Positions 7,664 through 16,128 of a DNA stretch of 32,050 nucleotides are shown here, piece by piece. The translations under genes were made by a program, and so were the position numbers. The stretch spans positions 1 to 32,050 of the forward strand of contig CAIYYX010000053.1 of NCBI GenBank assembly GCA_903930535.1, given 5' to 3'. Origin of the DNA: an uncultured Sterolibacterium sp. (GTDB taxonomy: Bacteria; Pseudomonadota; Gammaproteobacteria; Burkholderiales; Rhodocyclaceae). Each line of letters opens with the position of its first letter. Position 1 is the stretch's first letter. The notes under the pieces are model-generated. The model had not been told where the DNA came from, made no database searches, and saw nothing but the letters and a program-made list of their open reading frames with translations.

Positions 7664-8551
7664 ATGGACTTTTCCGTCTGGATGGGCACAATCCAAGAAC
7701 GCAGTGAAAACACTCTCGACCGTCTTCTGCCTGCCGCACATATCGCTCCGCAGCGCCTGCATCAGGCGATGCGTTACGCCGCCCTGCGCGGCGGCAAGCG
7801 TGTACGCCCCATACTCTGCCACGCCGTTGGCGAAATCTGCGCTGCCGATCCTGGTCGGCTCGATGTGGCCGCTGCCGCAGTCGAGTTGATACACATCTAC
7901 TCACTGGTGCATGACGACTTGCCCTCTATGGATAACGATGTCCTGCGCCGCGGCAAACCGACTTGCCATGTCGAATTCGACGAAGCGACCGCCCTTCTGG
8001 TCGGCGACGCCCTGCAGTCGCTCGCCTTCCAATTGCTCGCAGAGCAGGAGACTGGCGAAAATGCCGCGCGCCAGTTGGCCATGATCAGTCTGCTCGCCCA
8101 CTCCTCTGGCTCGCGCGGCATGGCCGGCGGCCAGGCAATCGACCTTGCCGCCGTGGGCCAGACGCTCTCCCTGGAAGAACTGGAACTCATGCATATCCGC
8201 AAGACCGGGGCGCTGATCCGCGCCGCGGTTTTGCTCGGAGCCTATTGCGGCAAGCCGCTCACCGCGCCTGAAATGGCCCGGCTGGACCATTTCGGCAAAG
8301 TCCTGGGGCTGTTGTTCCAGGTCGCCGACGACATCCTAGACAGCGAGTCGACCACCGCCACCCTGGGCAAAACCGCCGGCAAGGACGCGGCGCAGAACAA
8401 GCCCACCTATGTCAGCCTGCTCGGCGTCGTGCGTGCCAGGGAGAAGGCCGCAGAGCTGCGTGCCGCGACCCACGAGAGTATTGCCCCATTCGGCGAGGCG
8501 GCACTTCGCCTCCATCAACTCACCGATTTCATCTGTGACCGCAGCTTCTGA
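7664..8551 (+). CDS. ispA: Farnesyl diphosphate synthase
   Basis: The 295-residue protein is a short-chain trans-prenyltransferase. It shows GGKRVRP at 43-49, the first aspartate-rich motif DDLPSMD at 84-90 and the second DDILD at 222-226, which chelate magnesium and bind the diphosphates. By family it condenses IPP with DMAPP and GPP to farnesyl diphosphate, the precursor of undecaprenyl phosphate and quinone side chains. It lies 2 bases after xseB and 9 bases before dxs. The xseB-ispA-dxs order is classic and supports the assignment. Confidence 0.95.
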   Translation: MDFSVWMGTIQERSENTLDRLLPAAHIAPQRLHQAMRYAALRGGKRVRPILCHAVGEICAADPGRLDVAAAAVELIHIYSLVHDDLPSMDNDVLRRGKPTCHVEFDEATALLVGDALQSLAFQLLAEQETGENAARQLAMISLLAHSSGSRGMAGGQAIDLAAVGQTLSLEELELMHIRKTGALIRAAVLLGAYCGKPLTAPEMARLDHFGKVLGLLFQVADDILDSESTTATLGKTAGKDAAQNKPTYVSLLGVVRAREKAAELRAATHESIAPFGEAALRLHQLTDFICDRSF

Positions 8552-8560
8552 CACCCCTCC

Positions 8561-10429
8561 ATGTCCCCGACTCCCTTACTCGACACCATCAACTTCCCTG
8601 CTGCGCTGCGCCAGCTTGATCTCAAAGATCTGGGGCAACTGGCGGTCGAGTTGCGCACCTTCCTGCTCGAGTCTGTCGCCAAGACCGGCGGCCATCTTTC
8701 TTCGAATCTCGGCACGGTCGAACTGACCATCGCCCTCCACTACGTCTTCGACACCCCGCATGATCGGCTGGTGTGGGATGTCGGCCACCAGACCTATGCC
8801 CACAAGGTACTCACGGGGCGCAAGGCAGGCATGGCCAGGCTGCGCATGCAGGACGGCATCTCGGGCTTCCCTCGCCGCAGTGAGAGTGAGTACGACACCT
8901 TCGGCGTCGGACATTCCTCGACCTCGATCTCTGCTGCCCTGGGGATGGCTGTCGCCGCCCGCGACCAGGGCGAGGAGAGGCATGTCGTGGCCATCATAGG
9001 GGACAGCGCGATGTCGGCCGGCATGGCCTTCGAGGCCCTGAACAATGCTGGTGTAATAGACGCCAACCTGCTGGTGATTCTCAACGACAATGACATGTCG
9101 ATCTCGCCGCCGGTGGGCGCGCTCAACAAATATCTGGCACGCCTGTTCTCGGGAAGAACCTTCAACGCCGCCAGAAAAGCCGGGGAGAAGGTACTCTCGG
9201 CCATTCCCTCGGTGCTGGAATTCGCCAAGCGCGCCGAGGAACACATGAAGGGCATGCTGACACCTGGCACGCTTTTCGAAGAACTCGGCTTCAATTACAT
9301 TGGGCCGATAAACGGCCATGACCTGGCCTCCCTGGTCCCAACCTTGCAAAACCTGAAGCTGCTCAAGGGTCCGCAGTTCCTCCATGTCATCACCAAGAAG
9401 GGGCAAGGCTACAAGCTGGCAGAGGCCGACCCTGTCCTCTACCATGGCGTTGCCAAGTTCGACACCGCCGATGGCATCCTGCAGGGCAAGGCAGGCAAGC
9501 TCACTTATACGCAGGTGTTCGGCGACTGGCTATGCGACATGGCGGCGGCGGATCAACGCCTGGTCGGCATCACCCCGGCGATGCGCGAGGGATCCGGCAT
9601 GGTGCGCTTCGCCCAGGAATATCCTGGCCGCTATCATGATGTCGGCATCGCCGAGCAGCATGCCCTGACTTTCGCCGCCGGCTTGGCCTGCGAAGGCATG
9701 AAGCCGGTGGTGGCGATCTATTCCACCTTCCTGCAGCGCGCCTACGACCAGTTGATTCACGACATCGCCCTGCAGAACCTGCCGGTAATGCTGGCGATAG
9801 ACCGTGGCGGTCTGGTCGGTGCCGACGGCGCCACCCATAACGGCGCCTTCGATCTTTCCTATCTCACCTGCATACCGAACATGGTGGTGATGACACCGAC
9901 CGACGAGAATGAGTGCCGTATGATGCTCACCACAGCCTTCCGGCACGATGGGCCAACGGCGGTGCGCTATCCTCGCGGCGCTGGCCCCGGCGTGGCTCTG
10001 GAGGCTCTGCTTGCCGGCCTGCCCATTGGCAAGGGCGAACTGCGCCGCGAGGGCAAGCGCGTGGCGCTGCTCGCCTTCGGCAGCATGCTCACGCCGGCTT
10101 TGGAAGCGGCAGAAGAAATCGATGCCTCTGTTGCCAACATGCGCTTCGTCAAGCCGCTCGATGCCGAATTGCTGCGGACTCTGGCTGCAAGCCATGAACT
10201 GCTGGTGAGTATCGAGGAAAACACGCTGATCGGCGGCGCCGGTTCCGAAGTGGCGCGCTGCCTTGAAGAACAGGGGCTCTCGACGCCGCTCATCCGGCTA
10301 GGGCTCCCCGACAGTTTCATCGATCACGGCGACTCCGCAAAACTCCTGTCGCAGCTTGGTCTTGATGCCAGGGGAATTGTCGAGAGCGTGAGAAGAAGTC
10401 TTGAATTGGACAAATCATCAGATAAATAA
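8561..10429 (+). CDS. dxs: 1-deoxy-D-xylulose-5-phosphate synthase
   Basis: The 622-residue protein is full length for DXS, the thiamine-diphosphate enzyme joining pyruvate and glyceraldehyde 3-phosphate at the head of the non-mevalonate isoprenoid pathway. Seen are GGHLSSNLG near residue 45, [12 protein letters not shown] near 72, the thiamine-binding [16 protein letters not shown] from residue 147, and the [17 protein letters not shown] segment containing the catalytic glutamate. It is third in the xseB-ispA-dxs operon, so two isoprenoid steps are co-expressed. Confidence 0.97.
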   Translation: MSPTPLLDTINFPAALRQLDLKDLGQLAVELRTFLLESVAKTGGHLSSNLGTVELTIALHYVFDTPHDRLVWDVGHQTYAHKVLTGRKAGMARLRMQDGISGFPRRSESEYDTFGVGHSSTSISAALGMAVAARDQGEERHVVAIIGDSAMSAGMAFEALNNAGVIDANLLVILNDNDMSISPPVGALNKYLARLFSGRTFNAARKAGEKVLSAIPSVLEFAKRAEEHMKGMLTPGTLFEELGFNYIGPINGHDLASLVPTLQNLKLLKGPQFLHVITKKGQGYKLAEADPVLYHGVAKFDTADGILQGKAGKLTYTQVFGDWLCDMAAADQRLVGITPAMREGSGMVRFAQEYPGRYHDVGIAEQHALTFAAGLACEGMKPVVAIYSTFLQRAYDQLIHDIALQNLPVMLAIDRGGLVGADGATHNGAFDLSYLTCIPNMVVMTPTDENECRMMLTTAFRHDGPTAVRYPRGAGPGVALEALLAGLPIGKGELRREGKRVALLAFGSMLTPALEAAEEIDASVANMRFVKPLDAELLRTLAASHELLVSIEENTLIGGAGSEVARCLEEQGLSTPLIRLGLPDSFIDHGDSAKLLSQLGLDARGIVESVRRSLELDKSSDK

Positions 10430-10432
10430 TAG

Positions 10433-10461
10433 TTGAGTGATTTTGTCGGGAATGGTATTAT
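10433..10461 (+). promoter_or_regulatory. Candidate sigma-70 promoter of folE2
   Basis: TTGAGT at 10433-10438 and TATTAT at 10456-10461 are separated by exactly 17 bases, four and five matches to consensus. This lies immediately after the dxs stop (10429). Transcription would begin near 10468, leaving a leader of about 55 bases with GAGGAG ahead of the folE2 ATG. A short TCGGG/CCCGA pair lies just before that Shine-Dalgarno. Confidence 0.6.
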
Positions 10462-10522
10462 TCGCAACATCTGGTGAGCCCATGCATTATCGGGTCCATC
10501 CCCATCCCGAGGAGAGCATTCC

Positions 10523-11338
10523 ATGAATAGCAGGGACACTATGGCCATCGCAGACGTGCAAGGCAGCGCAGATATCCGGCAACTACCCATCAACCAGGTC
10601 GGCATCAAGAGCATCCGCCACCCGGTCAAGGTACTCGACAAGAGCGGCGGCGTGCAGCACACCATTGCCGTATTCAACATGTACGTCGGCCTGCCGCACA
10701 ACTTCAAGGGCACGCACATGTCGCGTTTTGTCGAGATCCTGAATTCCCAGGAACGCGAGATTTCGGTGGAGAGCTTCGAGAGCATGCTGCGCGAAATGGT
10801 CATCCGTCTCGAGGCCGAAACCGGCCATGTCGAGATCAGCTTTCCCTATTTCATCAACAAGGAAGCCCCGGTCTCCAAGGTGAAGAGTTTGATGGACTAC
10901 GAAGTCAGCTTTGTCGGCGAGATCCTGGCCGGCGGCGAATACCGCCAAACCACCAAGGTGTTGGTGCCGGTCACCAGTCTGTGCCCCTGCTCGAAAAAGA
11001 TTTCTGAGCGCGGCGCCCACAATCAGCGTTCGCATGTCACCGTCACCGCGATCACCAACGACTTCGTCTGGATCGAGGATCTGGTGCAAATGATAGAAGG
11101 TCAGGCCTCCAGCGAACTTTACGGCCTGTTGAAGCGCCCGGACGAGAAGTTCGTCACGGAGCGCGCTTACGACAACCCGAAGTTCGTCGAGGACATGGTG
11201 CGCGACGTTGCCGGCGTCCTCAACGCCGACCCGCGCATAGACGCTTATGTGATCGAATCAGAGAATTTCGAGTCAATACACAACCACTCCGCTTACGCAC
11301 TCATAGAGCGCGACAAGAGAGCTGCTCTCAATAAATAA
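10523..11338 (+). CDS. folE2: GTP cyclohydrolase FolE2 (type IB)
   Basis: The 271-residue protein belongs to the FolE2/DUF198 family, which opens GTP to dihydroneopterin triphosphate for folate (and often queuosine) synthesis. The metal-binding cysteine is in [15 protein letters not shown] (residues 152-166), and the N-terminal [10 protein letters not shown] and [11 protein letters not shown] are also diagnostic. FolE2 is unrelated in sequence to FolE1 and can use metals other than zinc. ATG 10523 is preceded by GAGGAG at good spacing. No zinc-responsive operator is recognisable in the upstream region. Confidence 0.94.
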   Translation: MNSRDTMAIADVQGSADIRQLPINQVGIKSIRHPVKVLDKSGGVQHTIAVFNMYVGLPHNFKGTHMSRFVEILNSQEREISVESFESMLREMVIRLEAETGHVEISFPYFINKEAPVSKVKSLMDYEVSFVGEILAGGEYRQTTKVLVPVTSLCPCSKKISERGAHNQRSHVTVTAITNDFVWIEDLVQMIEGQASSELYGLLKRPDEKFVTERAYDNPKFVEDMVRDVAGVLNADPRIDAYVIESENFESIHNHSAYALIERDKRAALNK

Positions 11339-11460
11339 CACTCGAAATTTCGGTGCAGGCTAACGGGAGCGTAGTTGTCGTTAAGCGTACAGCGCGGCCG
11401 AAGCCAAAGCTCTGGTCCATTGACAGCGCTCATCGAGCGGGGCAAGCGCGTATAGATTCC

Positions 11461-11488
11461 TGTAGGTCGGGCTGAAGCCCGACCTACA
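11461..11488. repeat. REP-like perfect palindrome
   Basis: The sequence TGTAGGTCGGGCT, then GA, then its exact reverse complement forms a 13-bp stem with a 2-base centre. It lies in the gap between convergent folE2 and rplS. This GTCGGGCTgaAGCCCGAC type of palindrome is a common dispersed extragenic repeat in proteobacteria; a related but imperfect copy is seen after ilvN. Confidence 0.75.
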
Positions 11489-11505
11489 AATGGATGCATA
11501 GATAC

Positions 11506-11543
11506 GACAACGGGGCCAGATGTTTCCATCTGGCCCCGTTGTC
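11506..11543 (-). terminator. Hairpin terminator of the rpsP-rimM-trmD-rplS operon
   Basis: Two perfectly complementary 17-base arms (11506-11522 and 11527-11543) flank a 4-base loop. Read on the minus strand the loop is GAAA, a stable GNRA tetraloop, and the hairpin begins about 20 bases after the rplS stop. The following tract is only mildly U-rich, so termination may be partial; it could also stop folE2 transcripts from the other side. Confidence 0.7.
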
Positions 11544-11563
11544 GATTCCGGCAAGTCTTATTA

Positions 11564-11926
11564 TTAAGACCTGCGCGTGAGCTTTTCCTTGATGCGCGCC
11601 GACTTGCCCGAACGGTCGCGCAAATAATAGAGCTTGGCGCGACGAACGTCGCCGCGGCGCTTGACCTCGATGCTGGCAATCAGCGGCGAGTAGCTCTGGA
11701 AGGTGCGTTCGACACCCTCGCCGGCGGAAATCTTGCGCACGATGAAGCTGGAATTGAGTCCGCGGTTCCGCTTGGCGATCACCACGCCCTCATAGGCCTG
11801 GGTACGCTCGCGGGTACCTTCCTTCACCTTCACCTGGACGATGACGGTGTCGCCCGGCGCGAAGTCGGGAATGGTTTTGCCCAAGCGGGCGATTTCTTCC
11901 TGTTCAAGTTCCTGGATCAAGTTCAT
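11564..11926 (-). CDS. rplS: 50S ribosomal protein L19
   Basis: The 120-residue product matches L19 throughout, with [55 protein letters not shown] and [17 protein letters not shown]19 sits at the 30S-50S interface. It is last in the rpsP-rimM-trmD-rplS operon, about 100 bases after trmD, with a good Shine-Dalgarno (AGAAGGAG). Two in-frame TAA stops lie in tandem at its end, before a strong hairpin. Confidence 0.98.
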   Translation of the reverse strand: MNLIQELEQEEIARLGKTIPDFAPGDTVIVQVKVKEGTRERTQAYEGVVIAKRNRGLNSSFIVRKISAGEGVERTFQSYSPLIASIEVKRRGDVRRAKLYYLRDRSGKSARIKEKLTRRS

Positions 11927-12027
11927 GGTTTCACTCCTTCTAAGTCATGGCCTTTGGCCGTTCACGCAGAGCAGTATCTACTGATGCGCGCGCTTTAATT
12001 GTCACTAGCTTCTACAGCAACTCCCTA

Positions 12028-12786
12028 TTACAACAACTCCTGCCGGAACTGTTCCAGCAGACTTGCTTCTTCCTTACTCAGCGCCCTTGCTGCAATCATC
12101 TCGGGACGCCGCAACCAGGTTCTTCCCAACGCCTGTTTCAGGCGCCAAACTCTTATTTTCTCATGATTGCCCGACAACAGCACATCCGGCACCTTCATGC
12201 CTTCATATTCCTCTGGCCGCGTGTAGTGCGGACAGTCGAGCAAACCGTCGGCGAATGACTCCTCGACTGCCGAACCGGCGTCATTCAACGCTCCCGGCAA
12301 CTGCCTCACCGCGGCATCGATCAGCGCCAGCGCGGCGATTTCGCCGCCGGATATGACAAAATCGCCAAGCGACACTTCCTCATCGACGCAACGTCCTATC
12401 AGGCGTTCATCGATGCCCTCATAGCGCCCGCACAGAAGGATAGCCCCTGCCGAACGCGATAATTCCACGACGCGCACGTGGGTCAGCGGTCTGCCCTGCG
12501 GCGAGAGGTAGATCACCCTCGCTCCCGGGTCGCAGCGCCTGACCTTTGCCGCGGCGATCGCCTGTTCCAGCGGCGCTGCCAGCATCACCATGCCCGGACC
12601 ACCACCGTAAGGCCTATCATCGACCGTAGCGTAGTTGTTCTCGGTGAAATCACGCGGGTTCCAGCAATCGATCTGCCACAGGCCGCGCTCCAAGGCGCGC
12701 CGGGTGATGCCCGCTTGCGTCACCGCCGCGAACATCTCGGGGAACAGCGTCACGACGTCGAAGCACAGCTTAGTGCCCCCCGTCAC
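12028..12786 (-). CDS. trmD: tRNA (guanine-N1-)-methyltransferase
   Basis: TrmD methylates G37 of tRNAs with G at position 36 using S-adenosylmethionine. Diagnostic blocks include [11 protein letters not shown] at the start, [35 protein letters not shown] of the knot and [21 protein letters not shown] choose GTG 12784-12786 (252 residues): it overlaps the rimM TGA as GTGA and has GGGGAG seven bases upstream, whereas the TTG farther upstream has no such support. The overlap implies translational coupling to rimM. Confidence 0.96.
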   Translation of the reverse strand: MTGGTKLCFDVVTLFPEMFAAVTQAGITRRALERGLWQIDCWNPRDFTENNYATVDDRPYGGGPGMVMLAAPLEQAIAAAKVRRCDPGARVIYLSPQGRPLTHVRVVELSRSAGAILLCGRYEGIDERLIGRCVDEEVSLGDFVISGGEIAALALIDAAVRQLPGALNDAGSAVEESFADGLLDCPHYTRPEEYEGMKVPDVLLSGNHEKIRVWRLKQALGRTWLRRPEMIAARALSKEEASLLEQFRQELL

Positions 12787-13298
12787 CAATCGACTCCCCA
12801 ATCGACGCGAATCACGCCGCCGCCACTCTCCACACTTTTCACCACCTGCGCCACGAAGGGAAGCAACCGCTCATGCTCGCCATCGCGGACGCAAAGTACC
12901 TCGTTCGCCCCGCTGGAAAGAAGCCCGGAAACCTTGCCGAGCCGCTCGCCTTGCATATTCACCACATCCAGGCCGACCAAGTCAGCCCAGTAATATTCGT
13001 CCGCCTCTGTTTTCGGCAGCGACTCGCGCGGAGCCCCGACGTAGAGTCCGGCGATCGCTTCGGCGCCGCTGCGGTCGATCACGCTCGCGAACTTTGCCAC
13101 CAGACCCTTGCCGTGCAATGACGCCTCCGCGAGCGCATAAGGAACCCATTTCCCGGGCTCGGCCGCATCTGCCTCGGCCTCGGCAGAAAGCCACCACTGC
13201 GGCATCGCGCACCAGGCATCAGGACCATCCCCGAAAGCATGCACCTTGACCCAGCCATGGACGCCGAACGGGCCGATGATGCGCCCCAGGACTATCAT
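12783..13298 (-). CDS. rimM: Ribosome maturation factor RimM
   Basis: The 171-residue protein begins [20 protein letters not shown], the typical RimM N-terminal barrel, and has a PRC-barrel-like C-terminal part with [28 protein letters not shown] and [13 protein letters not shown]. RimM helps 16S rRNA processing and assembly of the 30S head through S19. It is 23 bases after rpsP and overlaps trmD by 4 bases, so its expression is tied to both. Confidence 0.95.
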   Translation of the reverse strand: MIVLGRIIGPFGVHGWVKVHAFGDGPDAWCAMPQWWLSAEAEADAAEPGKWVPYALAEASLHGKGLVAKFASVIDRSGAEAIAGLYVGAPRESLPKTEADEYYWADLVGLDVVNMQGERLGKVSGLLSSGANEVLCVRDGEHERLLPFVAQVVKSVESGGGVIRVDWGVDW

Positions 13299-13321
13299 GC
13301 CCTGGGCACTCCCGGACGGTC

Positions 13322-13576
13322 TCAGGCGGCCTTGGTCGCGCCGAACTGCTTGACCAGGCGCGCTGCAGTAGGCGACAGCTGGGCACCGTGGCCCTGCCAG
13401 TAGGCCAGACGCTCCAGGTCTACGCGCAGGCCATTCTCGCTTCCGGCCGCAACCGGATTGTAGAAGCCGATGCGCTCAACAAAGCGACCATCGCGACGGT
13501 TGCGCGAATCGGCCACCACCATATTGTAAAAAGGACGCTTCTTTGCGCCACTACGAGCGAGACGGATGACAACCAT
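13322..13576 (-). CDS. rpsP: 30S ribosomal protein S16
   Basis: The 84-residue S16 is recognised by [40 protein letters not shown] and the basic C-terminus. It is a primary assembly protein of the 30S subunit. It is first in the rpsP-rimM-trmD-rplS operon and has its own candidate promoter immediately upstream, in the short gap after pyrF. Confidence 0.98.
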   Translation of the reverse strand: MVVIRLARSGAKKRPFYNMVVADSRNRRDGRFVERIGFYNPVAAGSENGLRVDLERLAYWQGHGAQLSPTAARLVKQFGATKAA

Positions 13577-13609
13577 TTCTCGGTACCTGGATTCGGGAAA
13601 AAGCTGGCG

Positions 13610-13638
13610 AGTATATGGGAAATCACCGCAAAATACAA
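13610..13638 (-). promoter_or_regulatory. Candidate promoter of the rpsP operon
   Basis: On the minus strand, TTGTAT (13633-13638) and TATACT (13610-13615) are 17 bases apart, with the -10 five of six to consensus. It lies in the 75-base gap between the pyrF stop and rpsP, giving a leader of about 25-30 bases. Confidence 0.5.
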
Positions 13639-13651
13639 GACTTAGGCCGGT

Positions 13652-14380
13652 TTAGTCTTTCGCGAACAGCCCGGCTATCGTCCGCTGCACAGCTTCCGCC
13701 GCCGCGCGAGGGTCGGCAGCCTGGCGGATCGGCCGGCCGACGACGATGTAGTCAGCGCCATTCTCGAAAGCCTGGGCGACATCCACGGTGCGCTTCTGGT
13801 CGTCATCCGGCTTGTTCTCGACCGGGCGGATGCCTGGCGTGACGACGAGAAGTTTCTGCCCGAGTTCGCTCCGTATCATGGGCGCCTCCAGCCCCGAGGA
13901 AATGATGCCATCTACGCCTGTTTCGAGCGCCCGGCGGGCGCGCGAGAGCACGAGTTTGCCAACGTCGCAGGAAAAACCAAGATCGTCAAGGTCACCGCGA
14001 TCCAGGCTGGTGAGTACGGTCACGGCGAGAATCTTCAACTGGCCCTTGTCTTTTACCGCAGCCTCCATGATCGCCTGATTGCCATGCACCGTGGCAAAGG
14101 TGGCGCCGCTGCCGGAAAGAGCGCGGACTGCAGAACGCACGGTCTCCGGAACATCGAAGAACTTGAGATCGACAAATACCTTCTTGCCCTGCTTGATCAG
14201 CCAGTCGAGAAGCTCAAAATAGCCGCCCGCCATGAACAGTTCCAAACCTATCTTGTAAAAGCCGACGCTGTCGCCCAGCAGTTTCACCAGAGCGCGTGCC
14301 GCCTCGGCATCGGCCACGTCGAGAGCAACAATGAGGCGCTCGGAGGCGGGTATCCGCTTGTCAGAAATGAGTGGGGTCAT
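13652..14380 (-). CDS. pyrF: Orotidine 5'-phosphate decarboxylase (type 1)
   Basis: I start at ATG 14378-14380 (242 residues), preceded by AGGAAA; the longer upstream frame has no family similarity. The active-site block DLKFFDVPETV carries the Asp-Lys-Asp triad of the enzyme, with LIVALDVADAEAA at the N-terminus, VVTPGIRP and DYIVVGRPI near the end binding phosphate. The enzyme makes UMP from OMP, the last step of de novo pyrimidine synthesis. It is transcribed separately from rpsP and divergently from the PilZ-like gene. Confidence 0.96.
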   Translation of the reverse strand: MTPLISDKRIPASERLIVALDVADAEAARALVKLLGDSVGFYKIGLELFMAGGYFELLDWLIKQGKKVFVDLKFFDVPETVRSAVRALSGSGATFATVHGNQAIMEAAVKDKGQLKILAVTVLTSLDRGDLDDLGFSCDVGKLVLSRARRALETGVDGIISSGLEAPMIRSELGQKLLVVTPGIRPVENKPDDDQKRTVDVAQAFENGADYIVVGRPIRQAADPRAAAEAVQRTIAGLFAKD

Positions 14381-14512
14381 GGGTTTCCTGGAAAAGTGTA
14401 GACGCCTTGAATATCCCCCAGGCACCATTAATATGCCCAGGCGATACTTATCGCTGCGAAATTCTACTAGAATTGGCTGTATCACGCTCATCGGCCAGCC
14501 CGCCCGCGCGTC

Positions 14513-15997
14513 ATGTCCAATCTGTCTCAAGCGCTCTCCCTGCAAAGTGCCCTGGCCTGGCTCGAGACGCCACTACCGGCCGACCCAGTGGAAGACCTGC
14601 CGCCGCTGCGCGCAATGCTCATCGCCCTGAATGAAGACGACATCGACGGCGCAAGGCTGCTCGAACGCCTCGAACTTATCGGGCCGCGCGCGAATGCCCT
14701 CAGTGTGGCCCTCAAGCCGAAGTTGCTCGACGCCAACCTGCCCTTGGCGCACAGGATGCGCGACATCGCCGAGACCCTGATAGACATGCACGTGACGTTG
14801 GCCGAGTGCTACCAGCGAGTAGCAAACGAAGTCAATTCCGCAGCGCTGACCACAATCAGGACAGACGTGCCGCTGCTGTGCGCCTCTGCCATGCAGAATC
14901 TCGCCAGACAGTTCGAGGTGTCGCTTCTGGTGGCAGCGCCCGTCCCCCCCGGGATGTGGGCCCGGGCGCAAACGCTGTATTACCTGATGCGCCATTCCTT
15001 CACCCTGGACGAGACGCTGCCTGGCACCACCGCTCTGGCCGACAAACTGCTGAAGGAAATGCTGGCACTGGCCGCCGCTCAACCGGAAGGCCTGACTCCC
15101 CGTGAAACCAGCTTTCTCATGTGTTACCTGGCGCGTTACGCGGTGGCAGTCGATATCAGCGCCAAGATGCCGGAACACGGGGATGAATGGTTCTGGCTGA
15201 AGGATACGCGCGATCAAGCGCCGATGGCGGTGGTGCGCCGGGCGCCGCCTGCGGCAGGAAGACTGTTGTTCTTTTCCTGTGCGGAACTCGGACAAACAAC
15301 CCTCGAATTGATAGCCAGACTCACCGCCGGAGAGCCGCCGGAGGACCTGGGCCTGCCAACGGAAGCGCAGTTACCCGCCTATATTGAAGTTCTGAGGCGG
15401 GCCCAGGGACGCTGGGGAGCGCCGGCAAAACGCCAATTCACCCGTCGCCACAAGAGCCACCGCGTCCAAGTTTGCACCAATCCCGGCATGCTCTGGCAGA
15501 TACTTGGTGGCAAAGAGGACAGCGACGAAGCCATCAGCGACTGGATGGTGCTCAATGAAAGCCCGGAAGGTTATGCCATGATGCATGTTTCCGGCCTCAT
15601 CATGGGTCTTGTCACCGGCAGTGCAGTGGGGCTGCGCAGCGAAGCAAACAAGCCTTGGAACATCTCCATCGTGCGCTGGGCACGCAGTGATAATGAGGAA
15701 CACGTCGAGATCGGACTCGAACTGGTCTCGCCCGGTGCGCAGCCCGTGCATATCGCAGCACACGGAGCGCCTGCGGGTGAAGCGCCGGTGGCAGCACTGC
15801 TGTTGCCGCCACTGCCGCGCCTGGGTCGCGGCGAGACCCTGCTGACCACCCGTGGTCAGTTCTGTCTGGGCCGGTTCTCTCTCATCCAGGACCACCCGCG
15901 ACTGCGCATCTCGGAATGCGAGCCCGGCAAACTCGCCGTAAGGACCAGCAGCATCGAAATCTTCGAATTCCGACGCGACCCCGGGCAATTGACCTAA
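14513..15997 (+). CDS. Large cytoplasmic protein with a PilZ-like C-terminal region
   Basis: This 494-residue protein has no signal peptide or membrane segment. The N-terminal two thirds (about 1-300) are helical with no recognised motif. From about residue 308 the sequence resembles a PilZ domain: a basic cluster TRRHKSHRV (310-318), then N348-x-S350-x-x-G353 matching the (D/N)xSxxG signature, and a beta-strand series ending IVRWARSDNEEHVEIGLELV. The arginine motif is not the strict RxxxR, so c-di-GMP binding is only a possibility. Similar helical-plus-PilZ proteins occur in beta- and gammaproteobacteria (compare FimW-type receptors; not verified). It is monocistronic, has no clear Shine-Dalgarno, and its stop touches a MITE-like element. 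Confidence 0.6.
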   Translation: MSNLSQALSLQSALAWLETPLPADPVEDLPPLRAMLIALNEDDIDGARLLERLELIGPRANALSVALKPKLLDANLPLAHRMRDIAETLIDMHVTLAECYQRVANEVNSAALTTIRTDVPLLCASAMQNLARQFEVSLLVAAPVPPGMWARAQTLYYLMRHSFTLDETLPGTTALADKLLKEMLALAAAQPEGLTPRETSFLMCYLARYAVAVDISAKMPEHGDEWFWLKDTRDQAPMAVVRRAPPAAGRLLFFSCAELGQTTLELIARLTAGEPPEDLGLPTEAQLPAYIEVLRRAQGRWGAPAKRQFTRRHKSHRVQVCTNPGMLWQILGGKEDSDEAISDWMVLNESPEGYAMMHVSGLIMGLVTGSAVGLRSEANKPWNISIVRWARSDNEEHVEIGLELVSPGAQPVHIAAHGAPAGEAPVAALLLPPLPRLGRGETLLTTRGQFCLGRFSLIQDHPRLRISECEPGKLAVRTSSIEIFEFRRDPGQLT

Positions 15998-16128
15998 GGA
16001 AACGCTGATCAAGTACAACTTCGTCATTGCGAGCAAAGCGAAGCTATCTAAGAGCCAAGCAAGATCAGTGGCTTGAAGATCGCCACGCCCCTTTGGGGCT
16101 CGCGATGACGGACTTGATCAGCGTTTCC
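15998..16128. mobile_element. MITE-like element with 17-base terminal inverted repeats
   Basis: GGAAACGCTGATCAAGT at 15998-16014 is repeated in perfect inverse at 16112-16128. Inside, CGTCATTGCGAG (from about 16022) is matched inversely, with one mismatch, by CTCGCGATGACG (16099-16110), so the whole 131-base unit can fold into a long hairpin. It is flanked on both sides by CTAA, like a 4-base target duplication. It has no ORF and would need a transposase in trans. The CGTCATTGCGAG core is a widespread dispersed repeat in proteobacteria. It may also act as a two-way terminator. Confidence 0.75.
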
